Of a stretch of 64,000 nt of DNA, positions 19,965-29,397 are shown piece by piece (position 1 is the first letter of the stretch; each line of letters starts with the position of its first letter). Origin of the DNA: Acidobacteriota bacterium (GTDB lineage Bacteria; Acidobacteriota; Aminicenantia; Aminicenantales; Saccharicenantaceae). The notes below the pieces were generated by a model. The model was not told the origin of the DNA. It saw nothing but the letters and a program-made list of their open reading frames with translations, and did no database searches. The stretch is taken from contig JAKLEN010000001.1 of assembly GCA_022711665.1 (NCBI GenBank), positions 559,179 through 623,178 of the forward strand. Reading direction: 5' to 3'. The translations under genes and the position numbers were made by a program.

Positions 19965-21332
19965 TTGGACATCAACCCGAAGATCTTCAGGGAATACGAC
20001 ATCCGCGGCATCGCCGGCCAGGACCTGGACGAGGCGACAGTCGAGATCCTGGGCCGGGCCATGGGCACGTTCTTCCTCGGCCGCGGCAACAAGGACGTGG
20101 CGGTCGGGCGCGACGTGCGCCTGAGCTCGCCCGGCTTCGCCGCGGCCATCATCCGCGGCCTCCTGTCCACCGGCTGCGACGTCGCCGACCTCGGGGTCGT
20201 GCCGACGCCGCTGCTCTATTTCTCGGTCTTCCACCACAAGATGCCGGCCGGGGTCATGGTCACGGGCTCCCACAACCCGCCCGAGCACAACGGCTTCAAG
20301 ATGATGTCGGGCCAGGAGACCCTCTACGGCAAGACCATCCAGGGGCTTTACGAGATCGTCCGCAAGGGCGTCTTTCCCAGGGGGCAGGGCCGGCTGCGGC
20401 AGCTCGACATGGTTGCCGAATACCTGGACTACGTCGCCGGGAACGTGCGCCTGGAACGGCCGGTCAAGGCGGTCGTCGACGCCGGCAACGGCACGGGCGG
20501 CGTCGTGGCCGTCCCCCTTCTGCGCCGCCTGGGCGCCGAGGTCGTCGAGCTCTTCTGCCAGCCCGACGGCCGCTTCCCCAACCATCATCCCGACCCGACG
20601 CTGCCCGAGGCCATGGACAAGCTCGCGGCCAAGGTCCGCGAGACGGGCGCCGAGGTCGGTATCGCCTACGACGGCGACGCCGACCGGATCGGCGTGGTGG
20701 ACGACGCCGGCCGGATCCTGTGGGGCGACCAGCTGCTGATCCTCTTCGCCCGGGACATCCTGCCCTCCCGGCCTGGCGCGGCCGTCATCTCCGAGGTCAA
20801 GGCGTCCAAGGTCCTCTACGACGAGATCGAACGGCTCGGCGGCCGGCCGATCATGTGGCGGACCGGCCACTCGCTGATCAAGAAGAAGATCAAGGAGGAG
20901 AACGCGCCGCTGGCCGGCGAGATGAGCGGGCACATCTTCTTCAACGACCGCTGGTTCGGTTTCGACGACGCCATCTACGCCTCGGCCCGGCTTATCGAGA
21001 TCCTGTCCCGCTCCCGGGACAAGCTCTCGACGATGCTGGCCGGCCTGCCGAAGACCTGGGCCACGCCCGAGATCCGCATCTACGCTTCCGACGAGGTCAA
21101 GTTCAAGATCGTCGACGAGGTCCGCCGCATCCTGGCCGCCCGCGGCCCGGTCATCGACATCGACGGCGTCCGGGCCGTCTTCCCGAAAGGCTGGGGCCTG
21201 GTCCGGGCCTCGAACACCCAGGCGGTCATCGTCCTGCGCTTCGAGGCCGACACCGAGGCCGACCTGGCCGCCATCCAGGCCGAGGTCCGCGGCGTCCTGC
21301 AGCAGGTCATCAACAACCTCGGGGCGTCATGA
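19965..21332 (+). CDS. manB: Phosphomannomutase/phosphoglucomutase
   Basis: A 455-residue alpha-D-phosphohexomutase. It opens with INPKIFREYDIRGIAG, carries the phosphoserine loop VTGSHNPPEHNGFKMM near residue 100, the metal loop DGDADRIG near 236, and the sugar-binding GEMSGH segment. It interconverts mannose-6-phosphate and mannose-1-phosphate (or the glucose equivalents). The start is taken as TTG 19965, because GAGGAGG lies five bases upstream; an upstream in-frame GTG at 19941 has its ribosome site too close. The last codons overlap the next gene (ATGA), whose enzyme uses mannose-1-phosphate. Confidence 0.88.
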   Translation: MDINPKIFREYDIRGIAGQDLDEATVEILGRAMGTFFLGRGNKDVAVGRDVRLSSPGFAAAIIRGLLSTGCDVADLGVVPTPLLYFSVFHHKMPAGVMVTGSHNPPEHNGFKMMSGQETLYGKTIQGLYEIVRKGVFPRGQGRLRQLDMVAEYLDYVAGNVRLERPVKAVVDAGNGTGGVVAVPLLRRLGAEVVELFCQPDGRFPNHHPDPTLPEAMDKLAAKVRETGAEVGIAYDGDADRIGVVDDAGRILWGDQLLILFARDILPSRPGAAVISEVKASKVLYDEIERLGGRPIMWRTGHSLIKKKIKEENAPLAGEMSGHIFFNDRWFGFDDAIYASARLIEILSRSRDKLSTMLAGLPKTWATPEIRIYASDEVKFKIVDEVRRILAARGPVIDIDGVRAVFPKGWGLVRASNTQAVIVLRFEADTEADLAAIQAEVRGVLQQVINNLGAS

Positions 21333-22417
21333 AGGGGCGGGACGTCCGCGCCGTCATCCTGGCCGGAGGGCGGGGGACCCGCTTCTGGCCGCTCGGCCGG
21401 GCCGCCCGGCCGAAGCAGTTCCTGAAGATCGCCGGCGCCGAGCCCATGCTGGTGGAGACGGTCCGCCGGGTCCGGCCGCTCGTCCCGCCGCGGAACCTCC
21501 TCCTGGTGGCCGACGCGGCCCAGACGCGCCAGGCCCGCAAGCTCCTGCCGAAGCTGGCCCGGTCCTGCTTCCTGGTCGAGCCCGAAGCCCGCAACACCGC
21601 GCCGGCCCTGATGCTGGCCACGGCCCGGGTCTGGCTCGAGAACCCGGAGGCCGTCCTGGCCGTGCTTCCGGCCGACCACATCATACGCGACCGGGAGGCT
21701 TTCCGGCGGCGGCTCGCCGACGCCGTCGAAGCGGCCGCCCGGGACCGCGTCATCGTCACTTTCGGCATCCCGCCGACGTACCCGGCCACCGGCTACGGTT
21801 ACATCCGCCACGACCGGACGGCCGGCCGCAAGGTCGGCGGCACGATCTTCTATCCCGGCCTGGGATTCACGGAGAAGCCCGGCCTGTCCCTGGCCGACGA
21901 GTACCTGGCCGCGGGCGACCAGGCCTGGAACTCCGGCATCTTCCTGTGGCGGGCCGGCGTCTTCGCCGAGAAGATCGAGCGCTTCGCGCCCGGGCTCGCC
22001 CCGGCCTGGAAGGCCCTGGTCGCCGCGCTGCGCTCGGGGAGCGCCGCCGGGCTCAAGGCCGCCTACCGCCTGGTCCCGGCCCTGTCCATCGATTACGCCC
22101 TCATGGAGAAGATCGAAGGCCTGGTCGTGGCCGACGGCGACTTCGGCTGGTCGGACGTCGGGTCCTGGTCGACGCTGGCCGAGATCTGGCCCCGGGACGC
22201 CTCCGGCAACGCGGCCCGCGGCGAGGTCGTGGCCCTCGACGCCAAGGATTGCCTGGTCTGGAACCCGGGCCGGGTGACGGCGCTCGTCGGCGTGCGCGAC
22301 CTTGTCGTCGTGGACGCCGGCGACGCCCTGCTCATCTGCGACGCCGCCCTCGACCAGAAGGTCAAGGACGTCGTCGCTGCCCTGAAGCGGAAGAAGAGCC
22401 TGCTCAAGTACGTCTAA
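21329..22417 (+). CDS. manC: Mannose-1-phosphate guanylyltransferase
   Basis: A 362-residue nucleotidyltransferase with VILAGGRGTRFWPLGR and RPKQFLKIAG at the N-terminus, the EPEARNTAPAL segment, ADHIIRD and a GFTEKPG motif. It lacks the C-terminal phosphomannose isomerase domain found in bifunctional ManC. It makes GDP-mannose from mannose-1-phosphate and GTP for glycans. It overlaps the phosphomannomutase gene by ATGA; the pair supplies GDP-mannose in two steps. ATG 21329 is chosen because upstream frame is a shadow. Confidence 0.88.
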   Translation: MKGRDVRAVILAGGRGTRFWPLGRAARPKQFLKIAGAEPMLVETVRRVRPLVPPRNLLLVADAAQTRQARKLLPKLARSCFLVEPEARNTAPALMLATARVWLENPEAVLAVLPADHIIRDREAFRRRLADAVEAAARDRVIVTFGIPPTYPATGYGYIRHDRTAGRKVGGTIFYPGLGFTEKPGLSLADEYLAAGDQAWNSGIFLWRAGVFAEKIERFAPGLAPAWKALVAALRSGSAAGLKAAYRLVPALSIDYALMEKIEGLVVADGDFGWSDVGSWSTLAEIWPRDASGNAARGEVVALDAKDCLVWNPGRVTALVGVRDLVVVDAGDALLICDAALDQKVKDVVAALKRKKSLLKYV

Positions 22418-22454
22418 AACGTCGACATCGTCAATCCCCCAGGAGGTGCCGGAG

Positions 22455-23969
22455 ATGAACAAGCGCGCCGTCGTCCTCGCCGCCGCGGTCTTCCTCGTCG
22501 CGGCCTTCGCCGCCGCCGCCGACGTGACCCTGAACGTCCAGGAACGGGTCCTCGCGAACGGCATGAAGATCCTCATGATCCCCAAACCCGGCGTCCCCCG
22601 GGTCGTCTGCCACATCTACTTCAAGGTCGGCTCGATCAACGAGCGGCCGGGCATCACCGGCAGCGCCCACGTCCACGAGCACCTGATGTTCAAGGGCACC
22701 GAGGTCATGGGCGTCACGGACTACGCCAAGGATTCCGAGATCGATCGCCGGATCGACGAGCTCATGGGCAGGATCTACCGGGAGAAGTACTGGAAGACCG
22801 ACGGCGACCAGGCCCGGATCGCCGCCTGGCAGACGGAGGTCGACGGGCTGGTCAAGGCCGAGAAGGCCTTCATCGTCAAGGACGACCTCTGGACCCAGTA
22901 CATGAAGAACGGCGGCACGGGGCTCAACGCCTCGACCAGCCAGGAGACGACCGGCTACTACGTCACCCTGCCCTCCAACAAGATCGAGCTGCAGATGCTG
23001 ATGGAGTCCGACCGGATGATGAACGCCCGCTTCCGCGAGTTCTATTCCGAGAAGGACGTCATCATGGAGGAGCGGCGGCTGAGCGAGAACCAGCCCGGCT
23101 ATCTCTTCAGCGAGCAGGTCGACGCCGCGTTCTACGCGGCCTCGCCCTACCACTGGGACGTCATCGGCTGGATGGACGACCTCAGGAAGATGACCAAAGA
23201 GGACCTGGTCGCCTTCCACAACACCTACTATGTCCCCAACAACGCCGTGGCCATCTACGTCGGCGACTTCGATCCCCAGGCCGTCGCGGCCATGGCCGAA
23301 AAATACTTCGGCCGCATCCCCAAGGGCCCGGACCTCGAGCCCATCCGCACGGGCGAGCCACCCCAGTACAGCGAGAAGCGGCTCTACGGCTCCGGCCCCG
23401 CCCCGACCAGCCTGCAGATGATGTTCCACACGCCGCGCGACGGCGATCCGGACGCGCCGGCCCTGTCCGTCCTGGCCAGCGCCCTGGGCTCCGGCGGCGG
23501 CTTCCGCGGCGGCATGGGCGGCGGCAGCGGCACGGGACGCCTCTACAAGACGCTCGTCCGCGACAAGCAGCTGGCCGTCAGCGCCTCGGCCATGAGCCGG
23601 CCCCAGTGGTATGTCGGGGTCTTCCAGTTCCGGGCGACGCCGCGCCTGGACAAGGCGGTCAAGCCCGAGGACCTGGAAAAGGAGATCTGGGCCGAGATCG
23701 ACGCGATCAAGGCCGGCGGCCTGACCGAGGCCGAGATCCAGAAGGCCAAGAACCAGTCCGAAGCCATGTTCGTCCGCAGCCTAGCCAGCGCCATGGGGCT
23801 GGCCAGCCGGGTCGGCCGGGCCGAGCTCATGCGCGGCTGGCGGGCCATCCTGGCCGACCTCGAGGCCCTCAAGAAGGTCACGAACGACGACATCAAGCGC
23901 GTCGCCGCCAGGTACTTCGTCAAGGACAACAGCCTGACGGCGGTCTACACCCGGAAGTCGGGCCGGTAA
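22455..23969 (+). CDS. M16 family zinc metallopeptidase, catalytic subunit, exported
   Basis: A 504-residue protein with signal peptide (about residues 1-21, ending AFAAAADV). The inverted zinc motif HVHEH is at residues 72-76, in SAHVHEHLMFKGTE, and the downstream glutamate ligand is in EERRLSENQ, after an insertion of about 50 charged residues. This is the pitrilysin-type (M16) catalytic fold. A glycine-rich loop (about 340-355) is typical. AGGAGG lies eight bases before ATG 22455; a GTG nine bases upstream sits inside that ribosome site. It is 15 nt before a second M16 gene, and the two probably form a heterodimer that degrades peptides in the periplasm. Confidence 0.87.
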   Translation: MNKRAVVLAAAVFLVAAFAAAADVTLNVQERVLANGMKILMIPKPGVPRVVCHIYFKVGSINERPGITGSAHVHEHLMFKGTEVMGVTDYAKDSEIDRRIDELMGRIYREKYWKTDGDQARIAAWQTEVDGLVKAEKAFIVKDDLWTQYMKNGGTGLNASTSQETTGYYVTLPSNKIELQMLMESDRMMNARFREFYSEKDVIMEERRLSENQPGYLFSEQVDAAFYAASPYHWDVIGWMDDLRKMTKEDLVAFHNTYYVPNNAVAIYVGDFDPQAVAAMAEKYFGRIPKGPDLEPIRTGEPPQYSEKRLYGSGPAPTSLQMMFHTPRDGDPDAPALSVLASALGSGGGFRGGMGGGSGTGRLYKTLVRDKQLAVSASAMSRPQWYVGVFQFRATPRLDKAVKPEDLEKEIWAEIDAIKAGGLTEAEIQKAKNQSEAMFVRSLASAMGLASRVGRAELMRGWRAILADLEALKKVTNDDIKRVAARYFVKDNSLTAVYTRKSGR

Positions 23970-23984
23970 GGTAAGGAGCACCTC

Positions 23985-25445
23985 ATGAACAGAAAGATCT
24001 TCGCCATCCTGGCCCTGTCGCTGATTATCGCCGCCCCGGCCCTGGCCCAGGCCAAGCACCCCTCCGAGCTGAAGTACCCGGCCCTCAAGTACGACCCGCC
24101 GGACCCCCGGGCCTTCAAGACCGTCTATGCCGGCGGCCTGCGGGCCTACGTTCAGGAAGACAAGAGCCTGCCGCTCTTCAACATTACCGCAATTGTCAAT
24201 TGCGGCGACCTTTATGTGCCGAAGGACAAGACCGGCCTCGGCACCGTCCTCGGCGATCAGCTCATCAAGGGCGGGACCGCGTCCCGGGACGGCTCGGCCA
24301 TCGAGGAGCGCATCGACTTCCTCGGGGGATCGCTGTCCTTCATGGTCGGGGAGCGGGCCGCGACGCTGAGCCTCTCGGTCCTGTCGAAGGACCTCGACGA
24401 GGGCCTGGCCACGTTCTTCGACGTCCTGCGCCACCCGGCCTTCCGCGAGGAGCCGCTGAAGCTGGCCAAGGCCCGCTTTATCGAGCAGCTGCGCCAGGCC
24501 AACGACCAGCCGAGCCAGGTCCTGAGCCGCGAGTACGAGCGGCTCCTCTACGGCGACAACGCCGTGACCTGGGAACCGACCAAGGCCGCGTACGAGGGCA
24601 TTTCCGCGGCCGACCTCAAGGCCTTCCACGCGAAATACTTCTCGCCCAGGAACGTCATCCTGGCCGTGTCGGGCGATTTCGACAAGGCCGCCCTCAAGGC
24701 CAGGATCGAGAAGCTGGCCGCGGGCTGGAAAGGCGGCGCGCCGGCCTTCCCGGCCCTGCCCAAGGCTTTCCCGTCCCCCGAGCCGGGCGTCTATTTCATC
24801 CAGAAAGCCATCAACCAGGGCTATATCAGCCTCGGCCACCTGGGGCTCGAGGACACCAATCCCGATTACTTCGCCGTCCAAGTCATGAACTTCATCCTCG
24901 GCGGCGGCGGCTTCACCTCGCGGATCACGACCAAGGTCCGCTCGGACGAGGGCCTGTCCTACAATCAGGGCAGCCGCTTCACCGTCCGCTGGGGCCTGCC
25001 GGGCACGTTCGCCGGCTACGTCCAGACCAAGTCGTCCACGGTCGGGTATGCCATCTCCCTGATCCTGGCCGAGTTCGACCGCATCCGCAAGCAGCCCGTC
25101 TCGGACGGAGAGCTGGAGACGGCGGTTAATTATTACGTCGAGAGCTTCGCCGACATGTTCCAGTCGCCGCAGGCGACCATGACGACCTTCGCCAACCTGG
25201 AGATGACCGGCAAGCCGGCGGACTACTACAAAACCTACCTGTCGAAGTTCAAGGCCGTGACCAAGGCCCGGATCCAGGAAGTGGCGCAAAAGTACGTCCG
25301 GCCCGACCAGGCCGCCATCATGATCGTCGGCGACTGGGAGCCCTGCGACAAGGGCGGCGACAAGTGGCCCGGCCCGCTCGACAAGCTGGGCAAGATCCAC
25401 CGCGTCAGCCTGACGGATCCGATGACCGGACAGGAGATCAAGTAG
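23985..25445 (+). CDS. M16 family peptidase-like protein, non-catalytic subunit
   Basis: A 486-residue protein with signal peptide (residues 1-23, ending AAPALAQA). The fold matches M16 (VSGDFDKAALKARIEKLA; LGLEDTNPDYFAVQVMNFILGGGGFTSRI), but the zinc motif HxxEH is missing: the equivalent stretch reads LGDQLIKGGT. Such subunits provide half of the clamshell and the substrate-holding Arg-Tyr pair, while the partner does catalysis. The gene follows the catalytic M16 gene by 15 nt with a clear ribosome site (AAGGAG). Confidence 0.85.
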   Translation: MNRKIFAILALSLIIAAPALAQAKHPSELKYPALKYDPPDPRAFKTVYAGGLRAYVQEDKSLPLFNITAIVNCGDLYVPKDKTGLGTVLGDQLIKGGTASRDGSAIEERIDFLGGSLSFMVGERAATLSLSVLSKDLDEGLATFFDVLRHPAFREEPLKLAKARFIEQLRQANDQPSQVLSREYERLLYGDNAVTWEPTKAAYEGISAADLKAFHAKYFSPRNVILAVSGDFDKAALKARIEKLAAGWKGGAPAFPALPKAFPSPEPGVYFIQKAINQGYISLGHLGLEDTNPDYFAVQVMNFILGGGGFTSRITTKVRSDEGLSYNQGSRFTVRWGLPGTFAGYVQTKSSTVGYAISLILAEFDRIRKQPVSDGELETAVNYYVESFADMFQSPQATMTTFANLEMTGKPADYYKTYLSKFKAVTKARIQEVAQKYVRPDQAAIMIVGDWEPCDKGGDKWPGPLDKLGKIHRVSLTDPMTGQEIK

Positions 25446-25845
25446 CCGGCCACGGCCTCGATCGACGCGCCGGAGGGCCGGGGATGAGAGGCTCAGCGGC
25501 CGGCCCCCGGCCTTCCCGGCGCATCACGGAAAAAATTCTTTGCCGGATATTCGCGTCCACATCGATCAGGGTGCTATATTATTACGTTATAGAAAAAACC
25601 GACCAAGGGTATCGAGTGCGCAAGGAGATCGTGAGCTTGTTCCTGGCTCCGCGTGCGCCTGGCAGCGGAGCTTGGGCCCCAGCTCGTCGAGGGTGCCGTT
25701 AGCGGCCGAGGAAATCTAGGCCTGAGATTATCCCGATGTCATTAACTTCCACCCCCCTCTGGGACAGCCTCACTCCGCCTCGGAAAAGGCTGATTCGGGG
25801 CCCGCGATGGGCCATCCGGCGCCGGCCGGAGGGGAGATAGCCGCC
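25446..25845. other. 400-bp intergenic region before the fadD-like gene
   Basis: The composition changes here: an AT-rich patch (25528-25615) contains an extended -10 element TGCTATATT (25572-25580) without a clear -35. A 23-codon frame (25631-25702) begins with GTG after AAGGAG and could be a leader peptide, but coding is unproven. The segment 25671-25709 resembles the 3' end of aspS. The rest (25710-25830) shows no gene I can support. Confidence 0.5.
25671..25709. repeat. Partial copy of the aspS 3' end (left copy of direct repeat)
   Basis: A 16-bp exact match (25678-25693) to 27637-27652 is surrounded by further matching bases. Read on the minus strand it encodes LDELGPKLR, close to the aspS terminus LDELGLKLKG. 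It lies before the fadD-like gene, and the intact copy lies after it. Confidence 0.5.
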
Positions 25846-27531
25846 ATGATCGATCCGCAGCGCCCGTGGCTGAAGAACTACCAGCCGGGAGTCCCGGCCG
25901 ACATCGTCATGCCCACCGACTCGCTGGTGCACATGGTCGAGCGGTCCGTGGCCCAGGCCTCGGCGTCCATCGCCCTTGATTTTTTCGGCAAGACGACGAC
26001 TTACGCCCGTTTCGGCGACGAGATCGACCGGGCCGCGGAGGGCCTGCGACGGCTCGGCGTCCGGCGCGGCGACCGGGTGGCGTTGGTCATGCCCAACTGC
26101 CCGCAGCACGTCATCGCCTTTTATGCGGTCCTGCGGCTGGGCGCGGTCGTCGTCGAGCACAATCCTCTGTACACGCCGCGGGAGCTGCGGCACCTGTTCG
26201 AGAGCCATGCCGCCCGGGTGGCGATCTGCTGGGACGTCGCGGTCGAGAAGCTGCGTTCCTTCCCCCCGGACCTGGCCCTCGAGCACATTGTCGCCGTCAA
26301 CCTCCTGGACGAGTTCCCCGCCGTCAAGCGTCTGGCGCTGCGGCTGCCCCTCCCCAAGATACGCAAGATGCGGGCGGCGCTGACGGTGCGCGCCCCCGGG
26401 ACCATCGCGTGGCGGAAGCTCCTGACCGCTCCGCCGATCGACCCCGAGCATCCGCGTCCGGGGGTCAACGACCTGGCGGCCATCCAGTACACTTCCGGGA
26501 CCACCGGCCAGTCCAAGGGCGCCATGCTGACCCATTTGAACCTGCACGCCAACGCCCTGCAGGGAGAGGCCTGGATGCACGGCGCGGAGTATCGCCGGGA
26601 GAATTTTTACGCCATCCTGCCGATGTTCCACGCCTTCGGCATCACTCTCTACATCACCTACGGCATCCTCAAGCAGTCGCGCCTGGTGATCTTTCCGAGG
26701 TTCGACGTGGACATGGTTCTGGACGCCGTGCGCCGGGTCCCGCCCACGATCTTTTGCGCCGTCCCGCCGATCTACGCGGCCACGGCGAAGCGCGCCCGGG
26801 AGCGGAACATCTCGCTGAAAACGGCCAAGTACTGCATCTCCGGGGCGATGAACCTGCCCGTTCCGATCGTCGAGCTGTGGGAGAGCGTTTCCGGCGGGCT
26901 GCTGGTGGAGGGCTACGGGATGACCGAGGCGTCCCCGGTCGCGCTGGGCAACCCGTTCTACCCGACGCGGCGCCCCGGGACGATCGGCGTTCCGTTCCCC
27001 AGCACCTGGATGAAGGTGGTTGATACCGAAAACGTCACCCGGGAGGTGGCGCCCGGCCAGCCGGGGGAGCTGCTGCTGAAGGGCCCCCAGGTCTTCGCCG
27101 GCTACTGGGAGAACCCAGAAGAGACCGAACGGACGCTCCTCGCCGGCGGCTGGCTGCGGACGGGCGATGTCGTCACGGTGGACGCCGACGGCTTCACCAC
27201 CCTCATCGACCGGCTGAAGGAACTCATAATCACCGGCGGGTTCAACGTGTCGCCGTCGGAGGTGGAGAACGTCCTGCGCGGCCATGAGGACGTCACCGAT
27301 GCCGCCGTGGTGGGACGCCCGTCCGACACGGGCGGCGACGACGTGGTCGCCGCGGTCTGCCTGCGGCCGGGCGCGATCCTCGACGAGGACGCCCTGCGCC
27401 GCTATTGCCGCGAGCGCCTGACCCGCTACAAGGTGCCGAAGCGCATCGTGGCCGTGGACGCCCTGCCCAAGTCCATGCTGGGCAAGGTGCTCCGCAAGCA
27501 GGTGCGGGAGCTCATCGCCGGGCTGCTCTGA
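25846..27531 (+). CDS. fadD: Long-chain fatty-acid-CoA ligase (AMP-forming), possibly acquired
   Basis: A 561-residue ANL-superfamily enzyme. The P-loop YTSGTTGQSKGAMLTH is near residue 214, YGMTEASP and GELLLKGPQVFAGYW follow, and the catalytic lysine is in SMLGKVLRKQ at the C-terminus. It activates fatty acids to acyl-CoA through an acyl-AMP. The opening WLKNYQPGVPADI resembles actinobacterial FadD proteins. GTG and GCG codons are more frequent than in its neighbours, which favour GTC and GCC. Start ATG 25846 has GGAGGGG upstream; ATG 25807 lacks a ribosome site. The gene is flanked by a short repeat of the aspS 3' end, and it converges on aspS. Transfer is inferred. Confidence 0.82.
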   Translation: MIDPQRPWLKNYQPGVPADIVMPTDSLVHMVERSVAQASASIALDFFGKTTTYARFGDEIDRAAEGLRRLGVRRGDRVALVMPNCPQHVIAFYAVLRLGAVVVEHNPLYTPRELRHLFESHAARVAICWDVAVEKLRSFPPDLALEHIVAVNLLDEFPAVKRLALRLPLPKIRKMRAALTVRAPGTIAWRKLLTAPPIDPEHPRPGVNDLAAIQYTSGTTGQSKGAMLTHLNLHANALQGEAWMHGAEYRRENFYAILPMFHAFGITLYITYGILKQSRLVIFPRFDVDMVLDAVRRVPPTIFCAVPPIYAATAKRARERNISLKTAKYCISGAMNLPVPIVELWESVSGGLLVEGYGMTEASPVALGNPFYPTRRPGTIGVPFPSTWMKVVDTENVTREVAPGQPGELLLKGPQVFAGYWENPEETERTLLAGGWLRTGDVVTVDADGFTTLIDRLKELIITGGFNVSPSEVENVLRGHEDVTDAAVVGRPSDTGGDDVVAAVCLRPGAILDEDALRRYCRERLTRYKVPKRIVAVDALPKSMLGKVLRKQVRELIAGLL

Positions 27532-27602
27532 ACCCCGAGCCGGCGAATGTCGAGATCGGCCGGGAAAAGGCGGCAGCGGAGGCCGGCAGCCCGGTCAGGC
27601 GT

Positions 27603-27617
27603 GGCCCGCCGGGGGCC
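27603..27617. terminator. Short hairpin between convergent fadD and aspS
   Basis: The arms GGCCC (27603-27607) and GGGCC (27613-27617) can pair over a five-base loop between the two stop codons. It could stop transcription from either side; there is no U-run. Confidence 0.25.
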
Positions 27618-29381
27618 TCAACCCTTGAGCTTCAATCCCAGCTCGTCGAGGGCCCGCTGGTCCACGGCCGAGGGCGAGCCGGTCATGAGATCGAGGGCGC
27701 CGGTCGTCTTGGGGAAGGGGATGACCTCGCGGATGGACTCTTCCCCGGCCAGGAACATGACCAGGCGGTCGAAACCGTGGGCGATGCCGCCGTGCGGCGG
27801 CGCGCCGTAGCTCAAGGCGTCCAGGAAATACCCGAACTTGGCCTGGGTCTCCTCGTCCGTCAGCCCGAGGGCTTTGAAGATGCGCCGCTGGACGTCCATC
27901 TGGTGGATACGGATGGAGCCGCCGCCGGCCTCGACGCCGTTGAGGACGAGGTCGTAGGTCTTGGCCCGGACCCTGTCGGGGCTCGTCTCGAGAAGGTGTA
28001 GGTCCTCTTCATAGGGCATGGTGAAGGGGTGGTGCATGGAGACGAAGCGCTTCTCCTCCTCGCTCCACTCGAAGAGCGGGAAGTCGGTGACCCAGCAGAA
28101 CTCCAAGCGGTCGCGCCGGGCCGCGTCCTCGACGGGCCAGGTCCGGCGGATCTCGCCCAGGACCTTGAGGGCCGCGTCCTTCTTATCGGCGACGAGCAGG
28201 GCCAGGTCGGCGGCGCCGCCGCCCAGGACGCTCCAGATCCTTTCGAAGTCGGCCTCGGCCGTCTTGAGCGACGACTTCCAGCCGTCCTGCTTTTTGACCC
28301 AAATTAGGCCCTTGGCCCCGAGGGCTTTGGCCTTCTCGCCGAGCTTGTCCAGCTGGCCGCGCGAGAGCCCGCCGGCGCCGGGGATGAGCAGCCCCTTGAT
28401 CTCGCCGCCGCCGGCGACGACGCCCTTCAGGATCTCCGACGAGCCCTCCCGCCCGATGGCGGTCAGGTCCCGCATCTCCAGCGGCACCCGCAGGTCGGGC
28501 TTGTCCGAGCCGTACTTCTCCATGGCCTCGGCGTAGGGGATGCGCCGGAACGGCCGCTCGACCTTCCGGCCGACGAGGCCGAAGAGCGCCTCCATCAGGC
28601 CTTCGTTCAGGGCGAAGAACTCGTCCCGGTCGATGAAGCTCGTTTCGATGTCGATCTGGGTGAACTCGAGCTGGCGGTCGGCCCGCAGGGCCTCGTCGCG
28701 GAAGCACCTGACGATCTGGAAATAGCGGTCGCAGCCGGCCACCATCAGCGTCTGCTTGAACTGCTGGGGCGACTGGGGCAGGGCGTAGAAGCGGCCGTGG
28801 AACATGCGGCTGGGGACCAGGAAGTCGCGGGCGCCCTCTGGCGTCGGGTTGGCCAGGATGGGCGTCTCGATCTCGAGATAGCCGTGCTTGCTGAGATAGT
28901 TCCGGGCGGCCAGGGCGGCCTCGTGCCGCAGGCGGAGGCGGCGCTGCATGACCGGCCGGCGCAGATCGAGGTAGCGGTACTTCAGGCGCAGCTCTTCGGA
29001 GGCCTGGGGCGGGTCGGCCACGACGAACGGCGGCACCTTCGACGCGGCGAAGACCTGGAGCGCATCGGCCTCGACCTCGATCTCGCCCGTGGGGATGTCC
29101 TTGTTGACGGACGAGCGGCGCCGGACCCGGCCGCGCACGCCGACGACGAACTCGCCGCGGAGCTTCTTGGCCTCCTCGGAGAGCGTCGGACGGTCCGACT
29201 GGAAGACGACCTGGGCCAGGCCCTCGCGGTCGCGCAGATCGACGAAGACGAGGTGGCCCATGTCGCGTGTCTTGTGGACCCAGCCGCAGAGGACGACCTC
29301 GCGGCCCTCGTCCGCGGCCCGCAGGGCGCCGCAGTAATCGGTCCGTTTCAGGGGCGTGGCGGTCGCGTTCGGATTGTTCAT
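27618..29381 (-). CDS. aspS: Aspartate-tRNA ligase
   Basis: A 587-residue bacterial-type AspRS: N-terminal OB anticodon-binding domain (residues 20-120, CGWVHKTRDMGHLVFVDLRD), class II core with motif 2 (CFRDEALRADRQLEFTQID) and motif 3 (GIAHGFDRLVM), and the GAD insertion domain (about 300-410). It charges tRNA-Asp. At the anticodon-recognition loop the sequence is RDMG; non-discriminating enzymes usually carry His (RDHG) and discriminating ones Leu, so this enzyme looks nearer to the discriminating type, which is inference. It follows hisS by 16 nt. Confidence 0.94.
   Translation of the reverse strand: MNNPNATATPLKRTDYCGALRAADEGREVVLCGWVHKTRDMGHLVFVDLRDREGLAQVVFQSDRPTLSEEAKKLRGEFVVGVRGRVRRRSSVNKDIPTGEIEVEADALQVFAASKVPPFVVADPPQASEELRLKYRYLDLRRPVMQRRLRLRHEAALAARNYLSKHGYLEIETPILANPTPEGARDFLVPSRMFHGRFYALPQSPQQFKQTLMVAGCDRYFQIVRCFRDEALRADRQLEFTQIDIETSFIDRDEFFALNEGLMEALFGLVGRKVERPFRRIPYAEAMEKYGSDKPDLRVPLEMRDLTAIGREGSSEILKGVVAGGGEIKGLLIPGAGGLSRGQLDKLGEKAKALGAKGLIWVKKQDGWKSSLKTAEADFERIWSVLGGGAADLALLVADKKDAALKVLGEIRRTWPVEDAARRDRLEFCWVTDFPLFEWSEEEKRFVSMHHPFTMPYEEDLHLLETSPDRVRAKTYDLVLNGVEAGGGSIRIHQMDVQRRIFKALGLTDEETQAKFGYFLDALSYGAPPHGGIAHGFDRLVMFLAGEESIREVIPFPKTTGALDLMTGSPSAVDQRALDELGLKLKG
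27630..27671. repeat. aspS 3' end (right copy of direct repeat)
   Basis: The 16-bp exact match to 25678-25693 lies at 27637-27652 inside the last codons of the intact aspS gene. Together the two copies bracket the fadD-like gene. Confidence 0.5.
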
Positions 29382-29397
29382 GGGGATCCCCAGGCGG

